From assembly GCA_943329075.2 (NCBI GenBank), contig CALQCM020000041.1:1-37940 (forward strand): DNA of 37,940 nt. The letters run 5' to 3'. Below are positions 1 through 8,325 of the stretch, piece after piece. Each line of letters starts with the position of its first letter. Position 1 is the stretch's first letter. The notes beneath the pieces were generated by a model, which saw only the letters and a program-made list of their open reading frames with translations, did no database searches and was not told where the DNA came from. Origin of the DNA: Chitinophaga pinensis (GTDB lineage Bacteria; Pseudomonadota; Gammaproteobacteria; Burkholderiales; SG8-41). The position numbers and the translations under genes are program-made.

Positions 1-66
1 ACCCTGCAACTGGGCTAGGGTCAGCAACTGCTGGTCGTTCATATCGATCACCATGCCTCGCATCAT
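1..66 (-). mobile_element. 5' end of a possible transposase gene, cut by the window edge
   Basis: Read on the minus strand, this edge opens a frame with several possible starts (positions 66, 63, 54 and 42). It continues as MVIDMNDQQLLTLAQLQ and runs off the window. The opening resembles the N-termini of some integrase-core transposases, but only about 20 residues are visible. Together with the IS3 debris at 190-333 it suggests that the left edge is IS-derived. It could equally be another kind of small gene. Confidence 0.3.
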
Positions 67-87
67 GATCGATCGCAGATACCTCCC

Positions 88-142
88 CAGACTCAAACCC
101 CGTTGGAATCACGTTCCCCGTTCAGACTCATACCCCGCTGGA
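88..142 (+). repeat. imperfect 20-bp direct repeat
   Basis: Two 20-mers at 88-107 and 123-142, both starting CAGACTCA, match at 18 of 20 positions and are spaced 35 bp apart start to start. They lie between two IS-like fragments. They could be part of a mobile-element end or a decayed duplication. No function can be assigned. Confidence 0.5.
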
Positions 143-189
143 TAATGCTGGCACGAGGATTGCCGTAACCTTGCAGTTTTCGCTGGGTG

Positions 190-333
190 CTAGACGGTAA
201 AAAAAGCGGCTAATCGGGCGGGCTTTAGTCTCATGTCAGAGAGCACGTCAAACACGTCCAGGGTTTTGATCTGCCGAGCCACCTACAGCGCCAGACATTC
301 CAGAGTGTATTCATCGATGACCACTACTACACG
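190..333 (-). pseudogene. IS3-family OrfB (DDE integrase) remnant
   Basis: The minus-strand translation reads VVVVIDEYTLECLAL, then an in-frame TAG, then VARQIKTLDVFDVLSDMR and a stop at 190-192. The IDEYTxECLA block followed by VAR and DVLDVL is characteristic of the integrase core of IS3-family OrfB. The rest of the transposase is absent and the internal stop shows decay. Nothing else that codes is visible between 334 and 487. Confidence 0.6.
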
Positions 334-487
334 TCGTCAAATTAACGTATCGCTAAGACTCTGGTATTCTCGAGGAATGGGTTACGTTTTTTCTTGGTTG
401 CAAAAATTAATTAAGACCGTCCAAAAAATTGGGTCTCTGTGTCGCTTCAGCAACACGGACTCCGGACCTGCGCTCATCAATTAAGTG

Positions 488-506
488 TATGCATATAAAA
501 TGCATA
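488..506. promoter_or_regulatory. AT-rich palindrome upstream of the MmgE/PrpD gene
   Basis: TATGCAT, a 5-nt spacer (ATAAA) and ATGCATA form perfect 7-bp arms 34 bp before the start codon at 541. The decamer TGTATGCATA (487-496) recurs at 26920-26929, in the LysR/selenoprotein divergent promoter. It may be a regulator-binding site or overlap the promoter. A sigma-70 assignment is not clear. Confidence 0.4.
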
Positions 507-540
507 AAAATTAATACAATTAAGAAAATAAAGAGGAACA

Positions 541-1893
541 ATGGACTTCATACTAGAAAGTCTTACGGACTTCGCAACCGATCTTAAATTCAGCGATCTA
601 CCAGCCAATGCCGTCAATGCAGGGAAAGAGCGCATGCTCGATGCACTGGGATGCGCACTCGGAGCATTCGACTGCGAAACCTCGGCCATTGGCCGCAACC
701 TCGCAGGTGCCGCAGCGCGACCCGAACTGGCTGGCCGGTATATAGGCGAACGCAACCAGGTGGCCGCCGATGCCGCGGCTTTCGTCAACGCCTGCATGAT
801 CCGAGATCTTGATTTTAACGATACCTACCCCGGCGGTCACCCGAGCGATGCTCTGGGTGCGTTATTCTCGGTGGCGCCGTTGAGAGGTTTGTCAGGCGAG
901 CGCCTCATCACCGCAACCGTGGTCGCGTATGAAATATTCATTCGCATTCAAATGAAAGCCCTGTTGCGCGAAAAAGGCTGGGACCAGGGCTTCGGCATTG
1001 GTGTGGGCGCCGCAGCAGGCCTGTGCAATCTGCTCGGTCTCGATCGCGCGGCGACACAACACGCAATCGCCATCACAGCCGTCGGCAATATGCCGATGCG
1101 TGCCACGCGCGCGGGGCAGTTGTCGCTATGGAAAGGCGCCGCCACGGCCTACGCCGTGCGTAACGCCGTATTCGGAGTACAACTTGCCGCCGCCGGCATG
1201 ACTGGCCCGGAAGCGCCATTTAGCGGTCGCCACGGTCTGGTCGAACTCGTGTCCGGTCCGATTGAATTGCCGGCCTTTGGCCGCACGCCAGAAGAATTTT
1301 TCATACCGCGCGCAAAAATCAAATATTGGCCGGTGGTTTACAACATGCAGGCCCTGGTGTGGTGCGGGATTGAACTGCACAAGCAGGTGCAAGCCGAAGA
1401 AATCGAAGCGATCGACGTGCAAACCTACTGGTCGGCATGGCACGAAAGCGGTAGCGAACCGGCCAAGTGGGATCCGCAAACACGCGCCACCGCCGACCAC
1501 AGCCTGCCCTACATCCTGGCGTGGGTGCTGCGCCACGGGCTCATCGACCACAACGCCTTCGCCGACGAAGTTTATCGCGACGCCGGCATCCGACCATTGA
1601 TGAAGCGCGTCACGGTACGGGTAGTCGACGAATTCGAAAAAGACTTTCCGCGCCGCGTCGGCATGCGCATAGTGGCGACAGACAAGGCAGGGAAATCCTA
1701 CGAAGTGACGATCATTAACCCGCTCGGACACGAAGATAATCCGGTGTCGGCTAAAGACCTCGCAGAAAAATTCACGCGTCTGGTTACACCACGCCTCGGT
1801 GTTACGCGCACCGCCAGCGCATTGCAACAATGGCAGAACGTCGAAACCGCCGCGAGCGTGACACCCCTGTTCGACGCGTTGGTCGTCGACTGA
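541..1893 (+). CDS. MmgE/PrpD family protein
   Basis: A 450-residue protein, the normal length for the MmgE/PrpD family, which includes 2-methylcitrate dehydratase, cis-aconitate decarboxylase and many members of unknown substrate. Visible family features are the N-terminal helical segment with RMLDALGCALGAF, the GGHPSDALGAL block with His100, the LSLWKGAATAYAVRNAVF segment and the ATADHSLPY block with His320. The start is preceded by AGAGGAA at good spacing. It is probably cytoplasmic and acts on a tricarboxylate or related branched acid. It converges on a Bug receptor gene only 6 bp away. MmgE/PrpD genes recur beside Bug receptors elsewhere in this window, suggesting uptake and dehydration of related acids. 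The substrate is not determinable. I saw no disruption. Confidence 0.9.
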   Translation: MDFILESLTDFATDLKFSDLPANAVNAGKERMLDALGCALGAFDCETSAIGRNLAGAAARPELAGRYIGERNQVAADAAAFVNACMIRDLDFNDTYPGGHPSDALGALFSVAPLRGLSGERLITATVVAYEIFIRIQMKALLREKGWDQGFGIGVGAAAGLCNLLGLDRAATQHAIAITAVGNMPMRATRAGQLSLWKGAATAYAVRNAVFGVQLAAAGMTGPEAPFSGRHGLVELVSGPIELPAFGRTPEEFFIPRAKIKYWPVVYNMQALVWCGIELHKQVQAEEIEAIDVQTYWSAWHESGSEPAKWDPQTRATADHSLPYILAWVLRHGLIDHNAFADEVYRDAGIRPLMKRVTVRVVDEFEKDFPRRVGMRIVATDKAGKSYEVTIINPLGHEDNPVSAKDLAEKFTRLVTPRLGVTRTASALQQWQNVETAASVTPLFDALVVD

Positions 1894-1899
1894 GGAAAC

Positions 1900-2874
1900 T
1901 CAGTCGACACGGGCGCCCGACGCTTTCACCACCTGCGCCCATTTATCTATTTCACTGCGCAGGAATTTTTTCATCTCGTCGGGCGTACTGTTCATCGCAT
2001 CGATACCATGATGCGCGTAATGCTCGCGCACCGGCGCCGAGTTAACCGCCTCAATGATCGTGCCATTGAGCCTGCGGATAATCTCGTCAGGCGTTCCCAT
2101 CGGCGCGGCAACACCATACCAATTCGTTGCTACATAGGATGGATAGCCTGACTCCACAATGGTCGGCACCTCTGGCAACACCGGTGAACGACGGGCGGAG
2201 GTCACACCCAGCGGTCGCAGGCGGCCGGTTTGAATATGCGGTTTCAACGGCGAAAGGTTTGCGAATAAAACAGGTACCCGTCCGTTGATCGCATCAGGCA
2301 ATGCAAATGCCGAACCTTTGTAGGGAATGTGAATGAGGCGCACACCTACAACCGACTGAAACATCTCCATCGCCAGATGGTTAACCGACCCACTCCCGGA
2401 CGACCCATATGACACCTCGCCACGATGGTTTTTTAAAAAGATCACAAAATCTTTTAATCTGTTCACCGGTAAAGATGGATGCACCACCAGACAAAGCTGC
2501 TCGACGCCGACCATCGTAATCGGTGTGAAATCGCGCATCAAATCGTAATTGAGCTTCGGATAAAGACTGGGCGCAACAGCATGCGGGCCCGAGACCATGA
2601 ACAGGTTGTAGCCATCAGCGGGGGATTTGGCTGCAATTTCCGCACCAATATTGGCACCGGCCCCTGGCTTGTTGTCGATTACGAATTGCTGCCCCAGCAT
2701 TTCCCCCAACTTCTGCGCCACCGGGCGAATCAGAATGTCACTGGCGCCGCCAGCGGCCTGCGCGACGATCAATCGAACCGGCTTCGTCGGGTAGGTTTGC
2801 GCAACGGCAAACATATCCAAAAACATCATCAAACTTAACGCACATAAAACCCGCGCAATTAATTTGAATACCAT
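1900..2874 (-). CDS. TTT-type periplasmic receptor (Bug family)
   Basis: A 324-residue solute-binding protein of the Bug/TctC family, which captures carboxylates in the periplasm for tripartite tricarboxylate transporters. It starts with a hydrophobic signal peptide ending near FAVAQ, then YPTKPVRLIVAQAAGGASD, VIDNKPGAGANIGAEI and SPADGYNL, the usual ligand-loop blocks, and ends KASGARVD as is common in the family. I chose the start at 2874 because GGAGAGGGAGA precedes it and the signal peptide begins there; a longer upstream frame is less likely. It is convergent with the MmgE/PrpD gene and divergent from the tcuA-like gene. Which acid it binds cannot be told. Confidence 0.9.
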   Translation of the reverse strand: MVFKLIARVLCALSLMMFLDMFAVAQTYPTKPVRLIVAQAAGGASDILIRPVAQKLGEMLGQQFVIDNKPGAGANIGAEIAAKSPADGYNLFMVSGPHAVAPSLYPKLNYDLMRDFTPITMVGVEQLCLVVHPSLPVNRLKDFVIFLKNHRGEVSYGSSGSGSVNHLAMEMFQSVVGVRLIHIPYKGSAFALPDAINGRVPVLFANLSPLKPHIQTGRLRPLGVTSARRSPVLPEVPTIVESGYPSYVATNWYGVAAPMGTPDEIIRRLNGTIIEAVNSAPVREHYAHHGIDAMNSTPDEMKKFLRSEIDKWAQVVKASGARVD

Positions 2875-3042
2875 CGACAATCTCCCTCTCCCTGTTTCCG
2901 ACTTGCGCGGATTTCTAATTTTTAACGTTCCAGAATACAGCAACAACACGAAAGACGGTATCATAATGAGTGTCATGCTGCTTACACTTCGCCGCCAGCG
3001 CGAATGATTCGTTCAAAAAAATAATCGTTTTAAGGGGGAACA

Positions 3043-4539
3043 ATGAAGACCGTAGAAAAATTCGACGTCGTTGTCGTCGGTGCCGGTAACGCCGCCATGT
3101 GCGCGGCATTTGCTGCTCAGGACGGTGGCGCCAGCGTCCTGGTTTTGGAAGCCGCCCCCGAGGCCGAGTGCGGCGGCAATAGCGCCTTCACGGGAGGCGC
3201 CACGCGATTTGCCTTTAGCAACGTTGAGGAGCTCGCCGAAGTACTGACGCTGAGCGACGAAGAAAAGCGTGATGTCGATTTCGGCCAGTACACCGAGGAG
3301 GAATTCCTCGAAGACATGGGGCGTTGCACGCAGTACCGCTGCGACCCGGATCTTACGGAAATTTTCGTTCGGAACAGTCGCCAGACACTGGCCTGGATGA
3401 AATCGAAAGGGATTCGCTTCGAGGCAATGTATGGGCGCCAGGCGCATAAGGTAAATGGTAAGTTCAAATTTTTCGCCGGCCTCGTCTGCGCATTTTGGGG
3501 GGCCGGTGCCGGCTTGGTGAAAGGTTTGCATGAAACGGCCACGCGCCTGAAAATTCCGGTACGCTATGAAACGTCCGCCATCACTCTTTTACGCAAGAAA
3601 GGGTGCGTCTGCGGCGTTCGCGCCGTTACGGCGAATGGCGAGGAATATGATATTGAAGCCAAGGCGGTCGTGCTTGCCTGCGGCGGTTTTGAATCGAATG
3701 CAGAAATGCGCGCACGTTATCTTGGCCAGAACTGGGATCTCGTCAAGGTGCGAGGAACGCGTTTCAACATGGGAGTCGGGCATCGAATGGCGCTGGATGC
3801 GGGCGCCATGCCCTTTGGCCATTGGTCTGGCGCCCACGCTGTGGGGTGGGACATGAATGCACCGCAGTATGGCGAGCGCGAAATTGGAGATCTGTTCCAG
3901 AAGCACAGCTATCTGTTTGGGATCATGGTCAATGCCAATGGTGAACGCTTCGTTGATGAAGGTGCAGACTTCCGCAACTTCACCTATGCTAAATACGGCG
4001 TGGAAGTGCTCAAGCAGCCTGGCATGTTCGCTTGGCAGATTTTTGATTCAAAGATAAATCATCTCTTACGCGAGGAATACCATATTCGGAAGATCACCAA
4101 GGTCGAGGCGCCGACTCTTGAAGAACTTGCGCAAAAGCTTGAGGGTGTCGACGCTGAGAAATGCCTCGCCACGATCGCCGAATACAACAAGGCCGTGCGT
4201 ACCGATATCCCTTTTAATTCGGTGATCAAGGATGGCCGCGGCACCACTGGACTCGCGGTGCCAAAATCTAATTGGGCGAATTTGATCGACACGCCTCCCT
4301 ATCACGCTTATGCCGTGACCTGCGGTATTACATTCACCTTTGGTGGCATTAAGATTAGCAACGACGCCGCGGTACAAAACGTCTCGGGCACGAATATTCA
4401 GGGCCTATTTGCCGCAGGCGAAATCGTTGGCGGGCTTTTCTACTTTAATTATCCGAGTGGCACCGGCCTCGTTTCTGGCGCCGTCTACGGGCGCATCGCA
4501 GGCACTTCCGCGGCTGCCCACGCAAAATCCATGACATAA
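3043..4539 (+). CDS. tcuA: FAD-dependent tricarballylate dehydrogenase-like oxidoreductase
   Basis: A 498-residue flavoprotein of the fumarate reductase/succinate dehydrogenase flavoprotein superfamily. An N-terminal Rossmann motif, VVVVGAGNAAMCAA (glycines at 13 and 15), is followed by GGNSAFTGGATRFAF near residue 44. The C-terminal FAD-binding segment reads YFNYPSGTGLVSGAVYGRIA. These blocks, plus EFLEDMGRCTQYRCDPDLT, match the TcuA subgroup, which oxidises tricarballylate to cis-aconitate. That fits the MmgE/PrpD and TTT receptor neighbours. The start follows AAGGGGGAA. The gene lies 168 bp from the divergent Bug gene and 40 bp before a broken Bug gene. No TcuB electron-transfer partner is visible, so the electron acceptor is open, and a different dicarboxylate or tricarboxylate substrate is possible. 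Confidence 0.8.
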   Translation: MKTVEKFDVVVVGAGNAAMCAAFAAQDGGASVLVLEAAPEAECGGNSAFTGGATRFAFSNVEELAEVLTLSDEEKRDVDFGQYTEEEFLEDMGRCTQYRCDPDLTEIFVRNSRQTLAWMKSKGIRFEAMYGRQAHKVNGKFKFFAGLVCAFWGAGAGLVKGLHETATRLKIPVRYETSAITLLRKKGCVCGVRAVTANGEEYDIEAKAVVLACGGFESNAEMRARYLGQNWDLVKVRGTRFNMGVGHRMALDAGAMPFGHWSGAHAVGWDMNAPQYGEREIGDLFQKHSYLFGIMVNANGERFVDEGADFRNFTYAKYGVEVLKQPGMFAWQIFDSKINHLLREEYHIRKITKVEAPTLEELAQKLEGVDAEKCLATIAEYNKAVRTDIPFNSVIKDGRGTTGLAVPKSNWANLIDTPPYHAYAVTCGITFTFGGIKISNDAAVQNVSGTNIQGLFAAGEIVGGLFYFNYPSGTGLVSGAVYGRIAGTSAAAHAKSMT

Positions 4540-4579
4540 CACGAATCAAACAGCCAGCATTCAAACTAAACGGGAGGGC

Positions 4580-4837
4580 ATGACCCACGCTTCGCAGAGT
4601 TTTCTGAATTGTCTGGCATTCGTCGCGGTGGCATTTGCGCCCTTATCCTTCGGACAAAGCGGCTATCCAGATCGTCCTGTACGGATAATCGTGGCGTCCG
4701 AGGCCGGCGGCGGTTCCAATTCTGTTGCCAGGCTGATTACGCAGGGCCTTAGCGAACGTCTGGGAAAGCAGTTAGTGGTGGAAAACCGGCCGGGTGCAAA
4801 AATGGGGCGAGATTGCCAAGACATCCGGTTTTCGTAA
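4580..4837 (+). pseudogene. truncated Bug receptor gene
   Basis: The frame opens after GGGAGGGC with a signal peptide (FLNCLAFVAVAFAPLSFG) and the family block YPDRPVRIIVASEAGGGSN, then LVVENRPGA near residue 75. After that the family pattern breaks. The next residues are KMGRDCQDIRFS and a TAA at 4835-4837. A neighbouring frame reads ANGARLPRHP, similar to the expected GAxIGARLxAxxxPDG, so a frameshift near 4797 is likely. The remaining roughly 230 residues are missing and the minus-strand hydrolase follows directly. The stop is TAA, so selenocysteine readthrough is not an explanation. Confidence 0.75.
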
Positions 4838-4865
4838 TGAATAACATGGATTTGAGATTCACTTG

Positions 4866-5708
4866 TCACTCGCGGCACGGGGTGCCGTCACATTGAGAAA
4901 TAAAATACAGCATTTCCTTCGCACAGGTCGCGGGCATGACCACTTGAAGGCTGTGAGCACGTGAAGGCATTCTCACGATCCGGACATTTTTTACTTCTGC
5001 GCACAGATGATCAGTGTGTTCGTTCTTGGTAATTATCCCGGCAACTGGGTACAGGCCAAGTACGGGGGCAGCAATTTTCGGCAAATAGGGGCGCGCGTCA
5101 GTTGTTGACGACCAACGAAATCCAGCAATCACCGCTTCAGTGGCAGATTTCCCCATTTCATCTAGACTCCATGCCAACATCGCTGGATCTGCATCCGACG
5201 GGAAGCGTCGCCCCGCATTTGATGCTTCTAGCCAGCCGCGAGCTCCCATCGCACGCAGTGCTTCAACCCGATTTGCATGTCCGCCTAGAGAGCTCTTCTT
5301 ATCTTCGTCCGTCATGTAAACTGGTGAGGATACGAGCGTGAGTGTTCGTATCCGGTGTGGATGTTCGGCGGCGAGAGCCATGCCTGTCATTCCTGCTGAC
5401 GATTCACCGCAGTAATGAACGGACTCGACGCCTAAATGGTCCAAAAGGTCGGTGAAGTCTTTCATGTAGAAGTTGAGATTGATTCCATCCTCGGCATGGA
5501 AGCCTTTAGTCGACTGTCCCAATCCCCGTAGGTCCGGTCGTATTACCCGGTAAAAGCGACTCAAATATGGGACCCAAGCTCGCCAAAATACTGATGAACG
5601 TGCTGCTCCGTGCTGAAGCAACACATATGGCGCAGGTTTCCATGGGTCGGTATAGTCATCGAGCTCATAAAAAAGAGTCGGCTGGTTCGTTCTTTCAAGA
5701 AAAGGCAT
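4866..5708 (-). CDS. alpha/beta-hydrolase fold protein
   Basis: A 280-residue alpha/beta hydrolase. Visible are the oxyanion-side strand and HG dipeptide (YVLLQHGAARSS), RPDLRGLGQS, the nucleophile elbow region VHYCGESSAGMTGMALAA, RIRTLTLVSSP, and a C-terminal PSRAHSLQVVMP that would supply the catalytic His. The elbow is GESSA followed by G, so if the first Ser is the nucleophile the canonical second Gly is Ala. The acid residue is not obvious. GAGG precedes the start. Such hydrolases often sit in carboxylate catabolic clusters as esterases, lactonases or thioesterases. The gene lies on the opposite strand to its neighbours, so it may be independently transcribed. Substrate unknown. Confidence 0.8.
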   Translation of the reverse strand: MPFLERTNQPTLFYELDDYTDPWKPAPYVLLQHGAARSSVFWRAWVPYLSRFYRVIRPDLRGLGQSTKGFHAEDGINLNFYMKDFTDLLDHLGVESVHYCGESSAGMTGMALAAEHPHRIRTLTLVSSPVYMTDEDKKSSLGGHANRVEALRAMGARGWLEASNAGRRFPSDADPAMLAWSLDEMGKSATEAVIAGFRWSSTTDARPYLPKIAAPVLGLYPVAGIITKNEHTDHLCAEVKNVRIVRMPSRAHSLQVVMPATCAKEMLYFISQCDGTPCRE

Positions 5709-5883
5709 TGGTGATTACCTCGTGATTGATGCTAGTAAATATTTTACAAGATGCGCGCAAGGGCAGTTGGCTCAATTGGGATAGCGTAATGCCGTCAGGA
5801 GACTTCGATTCAGAATCACCTTATCCCGCCAATTTGACTTTATCAAGACGAATGCTTCCCTGCATAAATAAATTTAAATAAAT

Positions 5884-6903
5884 ATGAGAACGACATTAAT
5901 TTACCGTGCGAATAGACCAACGAGCTTAGCGTGGCATTGTGAAATTCTTGGGACGCTCGTTTTGGCAACGACGCTTTATGCCACTATCGGAAACGCTCAA
6001 ATGGTATCTGACTATCCCATCAAGCCCGTGCGAGTCATTGTGCCTACGGCCCCTGGTGCTGCAACAGATCTGCAGGCTCGAATGCTCGCGCAAAAGTTGA
6101 GCGAACATTTTAAGCGGCCATTTGTCGTTGAAAACCATCCCGGGGCCGGAAATACAGCAGGCTACGGAATCGTTGCGAAGGCCGCGCCAGACGGATATAC
6201 GCTGCTGGCGAGTTCTTCCGGGCTTACTCTAATTCCGGTATTGCGGCCAGACTTGGGATACGATCCGTTGAAAGATTTGGCTCCAATATCGCTTGTCTCT
6301 ATGGCGCCATTCTTGCTGCTTGTGCATCCGGCGTTCCCAGCTAAGTCAACAAAAGACCTGATAAGTTTGGCGAAGAGGAGACCGGATGCAGTTGCTATGG
6401 GTATGGCGAATGGTAGCACCACTCATTTGGTCTCGGCGTGGTTCGCGTCAATGGCTCATATTAAGATTTTACTCGTTCCATATAAGGGCACTGGACAGGT
6501 GTTGGTGGATACAATGGCTGGGCAAGTGCAAACGCTTTTCGGGAACGTGCTTGCGACATTACCTTACGTAAAATCGGGCAGATTGAATGCGCTTGCTGTC
6601 AGCACCGCGGGAAGATGTTCGGCATTGCCCGGTTTGCCGACGGTTTCGGAATCGGGTGTGCCGGGTTTTGACGTGAGTGCATGGCATGGCTGGTTCGCAC
6701 CAGCGGCCCTGTTGCCAGCGACGGTACGAAGTTTGAACACGAGCTTGGCGAGCGCCGTCAAATCCCCGGACGTCGCAAGCAAGCTGGCAGAAGACGGCGG
6801 AGATCCTTTGGGCGGAAGTCCCGAACAGCTGCACAAGCTAATCGCTAGTGAAGTGCCGCGCTGGCGCAAAGTCGCTTACGGCGCCGGCATGCGAGTGGAT
6901 TAA
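5884..6903 (+). CDS. TTT-type periplasmic receptor (Bug family)
   Basis: A 339-residue Bug/TctC-family binding protein. The N-terminus is longer than usual, with a signal segment around residues 20-38 (EILGTLVLATTLYATIGNAQ). The family blocks follow: YPIKPVRVIVPTAPGAATD, VVENHPGAGNTAGYG, APDGYTLLA, LLVPYKGTGQVLVD, LPGLPTVSESGVPGFD, and a terminal GAGMRVD. No strong Shine-Dalgarno sequence precedes the ATG, so an internal start is possible. There is no co-directional neighbour in close contact, so it may be transcribed alone. The ligand is unknown. Confidence 0.88.
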   Translation: MRTTLIYRANRPTSLAWHCEILGTLVLATTLYATIGNAQMVSDYPIKPVRVIVPTAPGAATDLQARMLAQKLSEHFKRPFVVENHPGAGNTAGYGIVAKAAPDGYTLLASSSGLTLIPVLRPDLGYDPLKDLAPISLVSMAPFLLLVHPAFPAKSTKDLISLAKRRPDAVAMGMANGSTTHLVSAWFASMAHIKILLVPYKGTGQVLVDTMAGQVQTLFGNVLATLPYVKSGRLNALAVSTAGRCSALPGLPTVSESGVPGFDVSAWHGWFAPAALLPATVRSLNTSLASAVKSPDVASKLAEDGGDPLGGSPEQLHKLIASEVPRWRKVAYGAGMRVD

Positions 6904-6995
6904 TGGTAGGACGAAATGCAATACAAAAAGCCTGATTGAATTAGGCGACATCAATCGGCCCCAATATTATTGTGTTATCTCTAAACACATATTGC

Positions 6996-7184
6996 ATGCA
7001 AGCATACCGATTAATTATTCTGTTTGTTCTGACGTCTGCTATCTTGGTGGTGTGTGCACCGATAACAATCGTGCCCGTTACTAAAATAGAGCCACCGCCC
7101 GTGGCGAAGGATCAGCCAGAACCGTCGCCGACGGTTTTCGAGCAACCTGTAACCCCGTATGGTCAAAAAATAGGAAGCTATTGA
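6996..7184 (+). CDS. small hydrophobic-N-terminus ORF, doubtful
   Basis: A 62-codon frame beginning MQAYRLIILFVLTSAILVVCAP, followed by a Pro-rich hydrophilic tail (VTKIEPPPVAKDQPEPSP). The shape recalls a small lipoprotein, but the residues before the Cys (LVVC) are a poor lipobox. The last codons fall inside a sequence also found at 34614-34650 beside an IS3 fragment, so the 3' end may be IS-derived. There is no clear ribosome-binding site. Apart from this frame I see nothing coding between 6904 and 7374. Confidence 0.25.
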   Translation: MQAYRLIILFVLTSAILVVCAPITIVPVTKIEPPPVAKDQPEPSPTVFEQPVTPYGQKIGSY

Positions 7185-7194
7185 AGCTGTATTA
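7156..7194 (+). repeat. dispersed repeat copy A, IS-associated
   Basis: The segment starting CGTATGGTC, with an A-run and then TAGGAAGCTA, matches 34614-34650 nearly base for base; the main difference is two extra A residues in the other copy. The other copy immediately follows an IS3-type OrfA fragment. This is therefore probably a leftover of the same element. Confidence 0.6.
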
Positions 7195-7374
7195 GTTTTC
7201 GACTGGGAGTGTTCTTTTTCCCGGCGCTCCCCCGGGCCGATTGCGCATTGACCAGCGTTTGTTGAGTGCCGGTAGTGGTAAATAGCAGATCGGCACAACC
7301 TGACGAACTGATCAAAGGTGAATGCGGGAACAGTGCCCGACAGTTTGACCTGAGAACGAACCAGAGGGGCTCTT

Positions 7375-8316
7375 CTATCGAATACGCGCTACTTGCAAAT
7401 TCTCCACGGCGCCACGGTTCCAGTTCGATGAGCACAACTCAATGAAATCGTACGTGTAGCGCTTGATGTAACGGCTTCGCCAGAGCCATAAACGCGTTGT
7501 TGCTGCCTGGAATAGTTGCCCCGTTGGCAGAGCAACAAGAAGGGAATCACGTGTGCGGTGATATGCGATTTCCGAGAGAACTGCGTAGCCCAAGCCTTGC
7601 TCAACACATGTCTTAATCACGTCACTGTCCGTCGCGCTAACAACTACCTTCGGATCCAGATTAGCCTTGCGGAAAGCATCGAGTACGATTTCTCGTGCGG
7701 TGAAAGCCGGTTCGTATGCGACGAGTGGATAAGTAGACAAATGTTTAAGCGTTAAGCGTCTGACGCGGGTGAGCGGATGATTTCGCGGTACGAGCACCAC
7801 ACGTTTGAATTCCCTGCACGGCAGGACGATGATGGATGAACCTGGAGGGGCTTCGTTGGTCGTGACACCGAGGTCTGCTTCCCCGGTGCTGAGCATATTT
7901 ACTATTCGTTCTGGGTCGGAATGTCGCATGGTAATGCGAACTTTTGGATACATCACGGCGAAGCGCTTCATCACGGGTGGCAAGAAATACCGCGCCTGTG
8001 TGTGTGTTACAGCAATTACGAGAAGTCCAGCTCGATCGGAATTACGCTCCTTGCCGATCTCCCGAATGGAAGCTGCTCCGTTAAGGATCACTTCGGCATG
8101 AGCCACGATCCGCGATCCCTCTTCAGTTAGCCCAATGAACCGGTTCTTCGACCGTTGGAAGATCGTCACACCAAGTTCTTCCTCCAGCAACTTAATCTGT
8201 TTGCTGATGCCCGGCTGATTGATGTGTAGCGTTTCGGCTGCCGCCGAGACATTGAAGTCCGGCCTTCTTGCAACCTCGCACATATACCTAAGTTGCCTAA
8301 GATTCATATGTGACAT
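7375..8316 (-). CDS. LysR-family regulator, CysB/Cbl-like
   Basis: A 313-residue LysR-type regulator. The N-terminal winged helix reads MNLRQLRYMCEVARR, FNVSAAAETLHINQPGISKQI and LLEEELGVTIFQR. The C-terminal effector domain contains VVVSATDSDVIKTCVEQGLGYAVLSEIAY, the pattern of the CysB/Cbl branch. The start may be 8316 or the in-frame ATG at 8307. The gene is divergent from the hydratase/CoA-transferase operon at 8415, with two palindromes between them (8326-8371). It most likely controls that operon, and perhaps itself, in response to an operon substrate. The inducer is unknown. Confidence 0.9.
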   Translation of the reverse strand: MSHMNLRQLRYMCEVARRPDFNVSAAAETLHINQPGISKQIKLLEEELGVTIFQRSKNRFIGLTEEGSRIVAHAEVILNGAASIREIGKERNSDRAGLLVIAVTHTQARYFLPPVMKRFAVMYPKVRITMRHSDPERIVNMLSTGEADLGVTTNEAPPGSSIIVLPCREFKRVVLVPRNHPLTRVRRLTLKHLSTYPLVAYEPAFTAREIVLDAFRKANLDPKVVVSATDSDVIKTCVEQGLGYAVLSEIAYHRTRDSLLVALPTGQLFQAATTRLWLWRSRYIKRYTYDFIELCSSNWNRGAVENLQVARIR

Positions 8317-8325
8317 ATTCTAGAC

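Noticed and set aside
88..142. CRISPR-like repeat
   Set aside because: Only two imperfect repeats with a 15-bp gap, and no cas genes anywhere in the window.
1126..1830. Long 234-codon antisense frame inside the first MmgE/PrpD gene
   Set aside because: No ribosome-binding site or recognisable motif; it is the usual antisense shadow of a GC-rich gene. The same holds for the antisense frames at 3013-3531, 10738-11214, 12753-13259 and 20079-20600.
4835..4837. Another recoded stop, in the truncated Bug gene
   Set aside because: The stop is TAA, the frame after it does not continue the family, and a shifted frame fits better. It is a broken gene.
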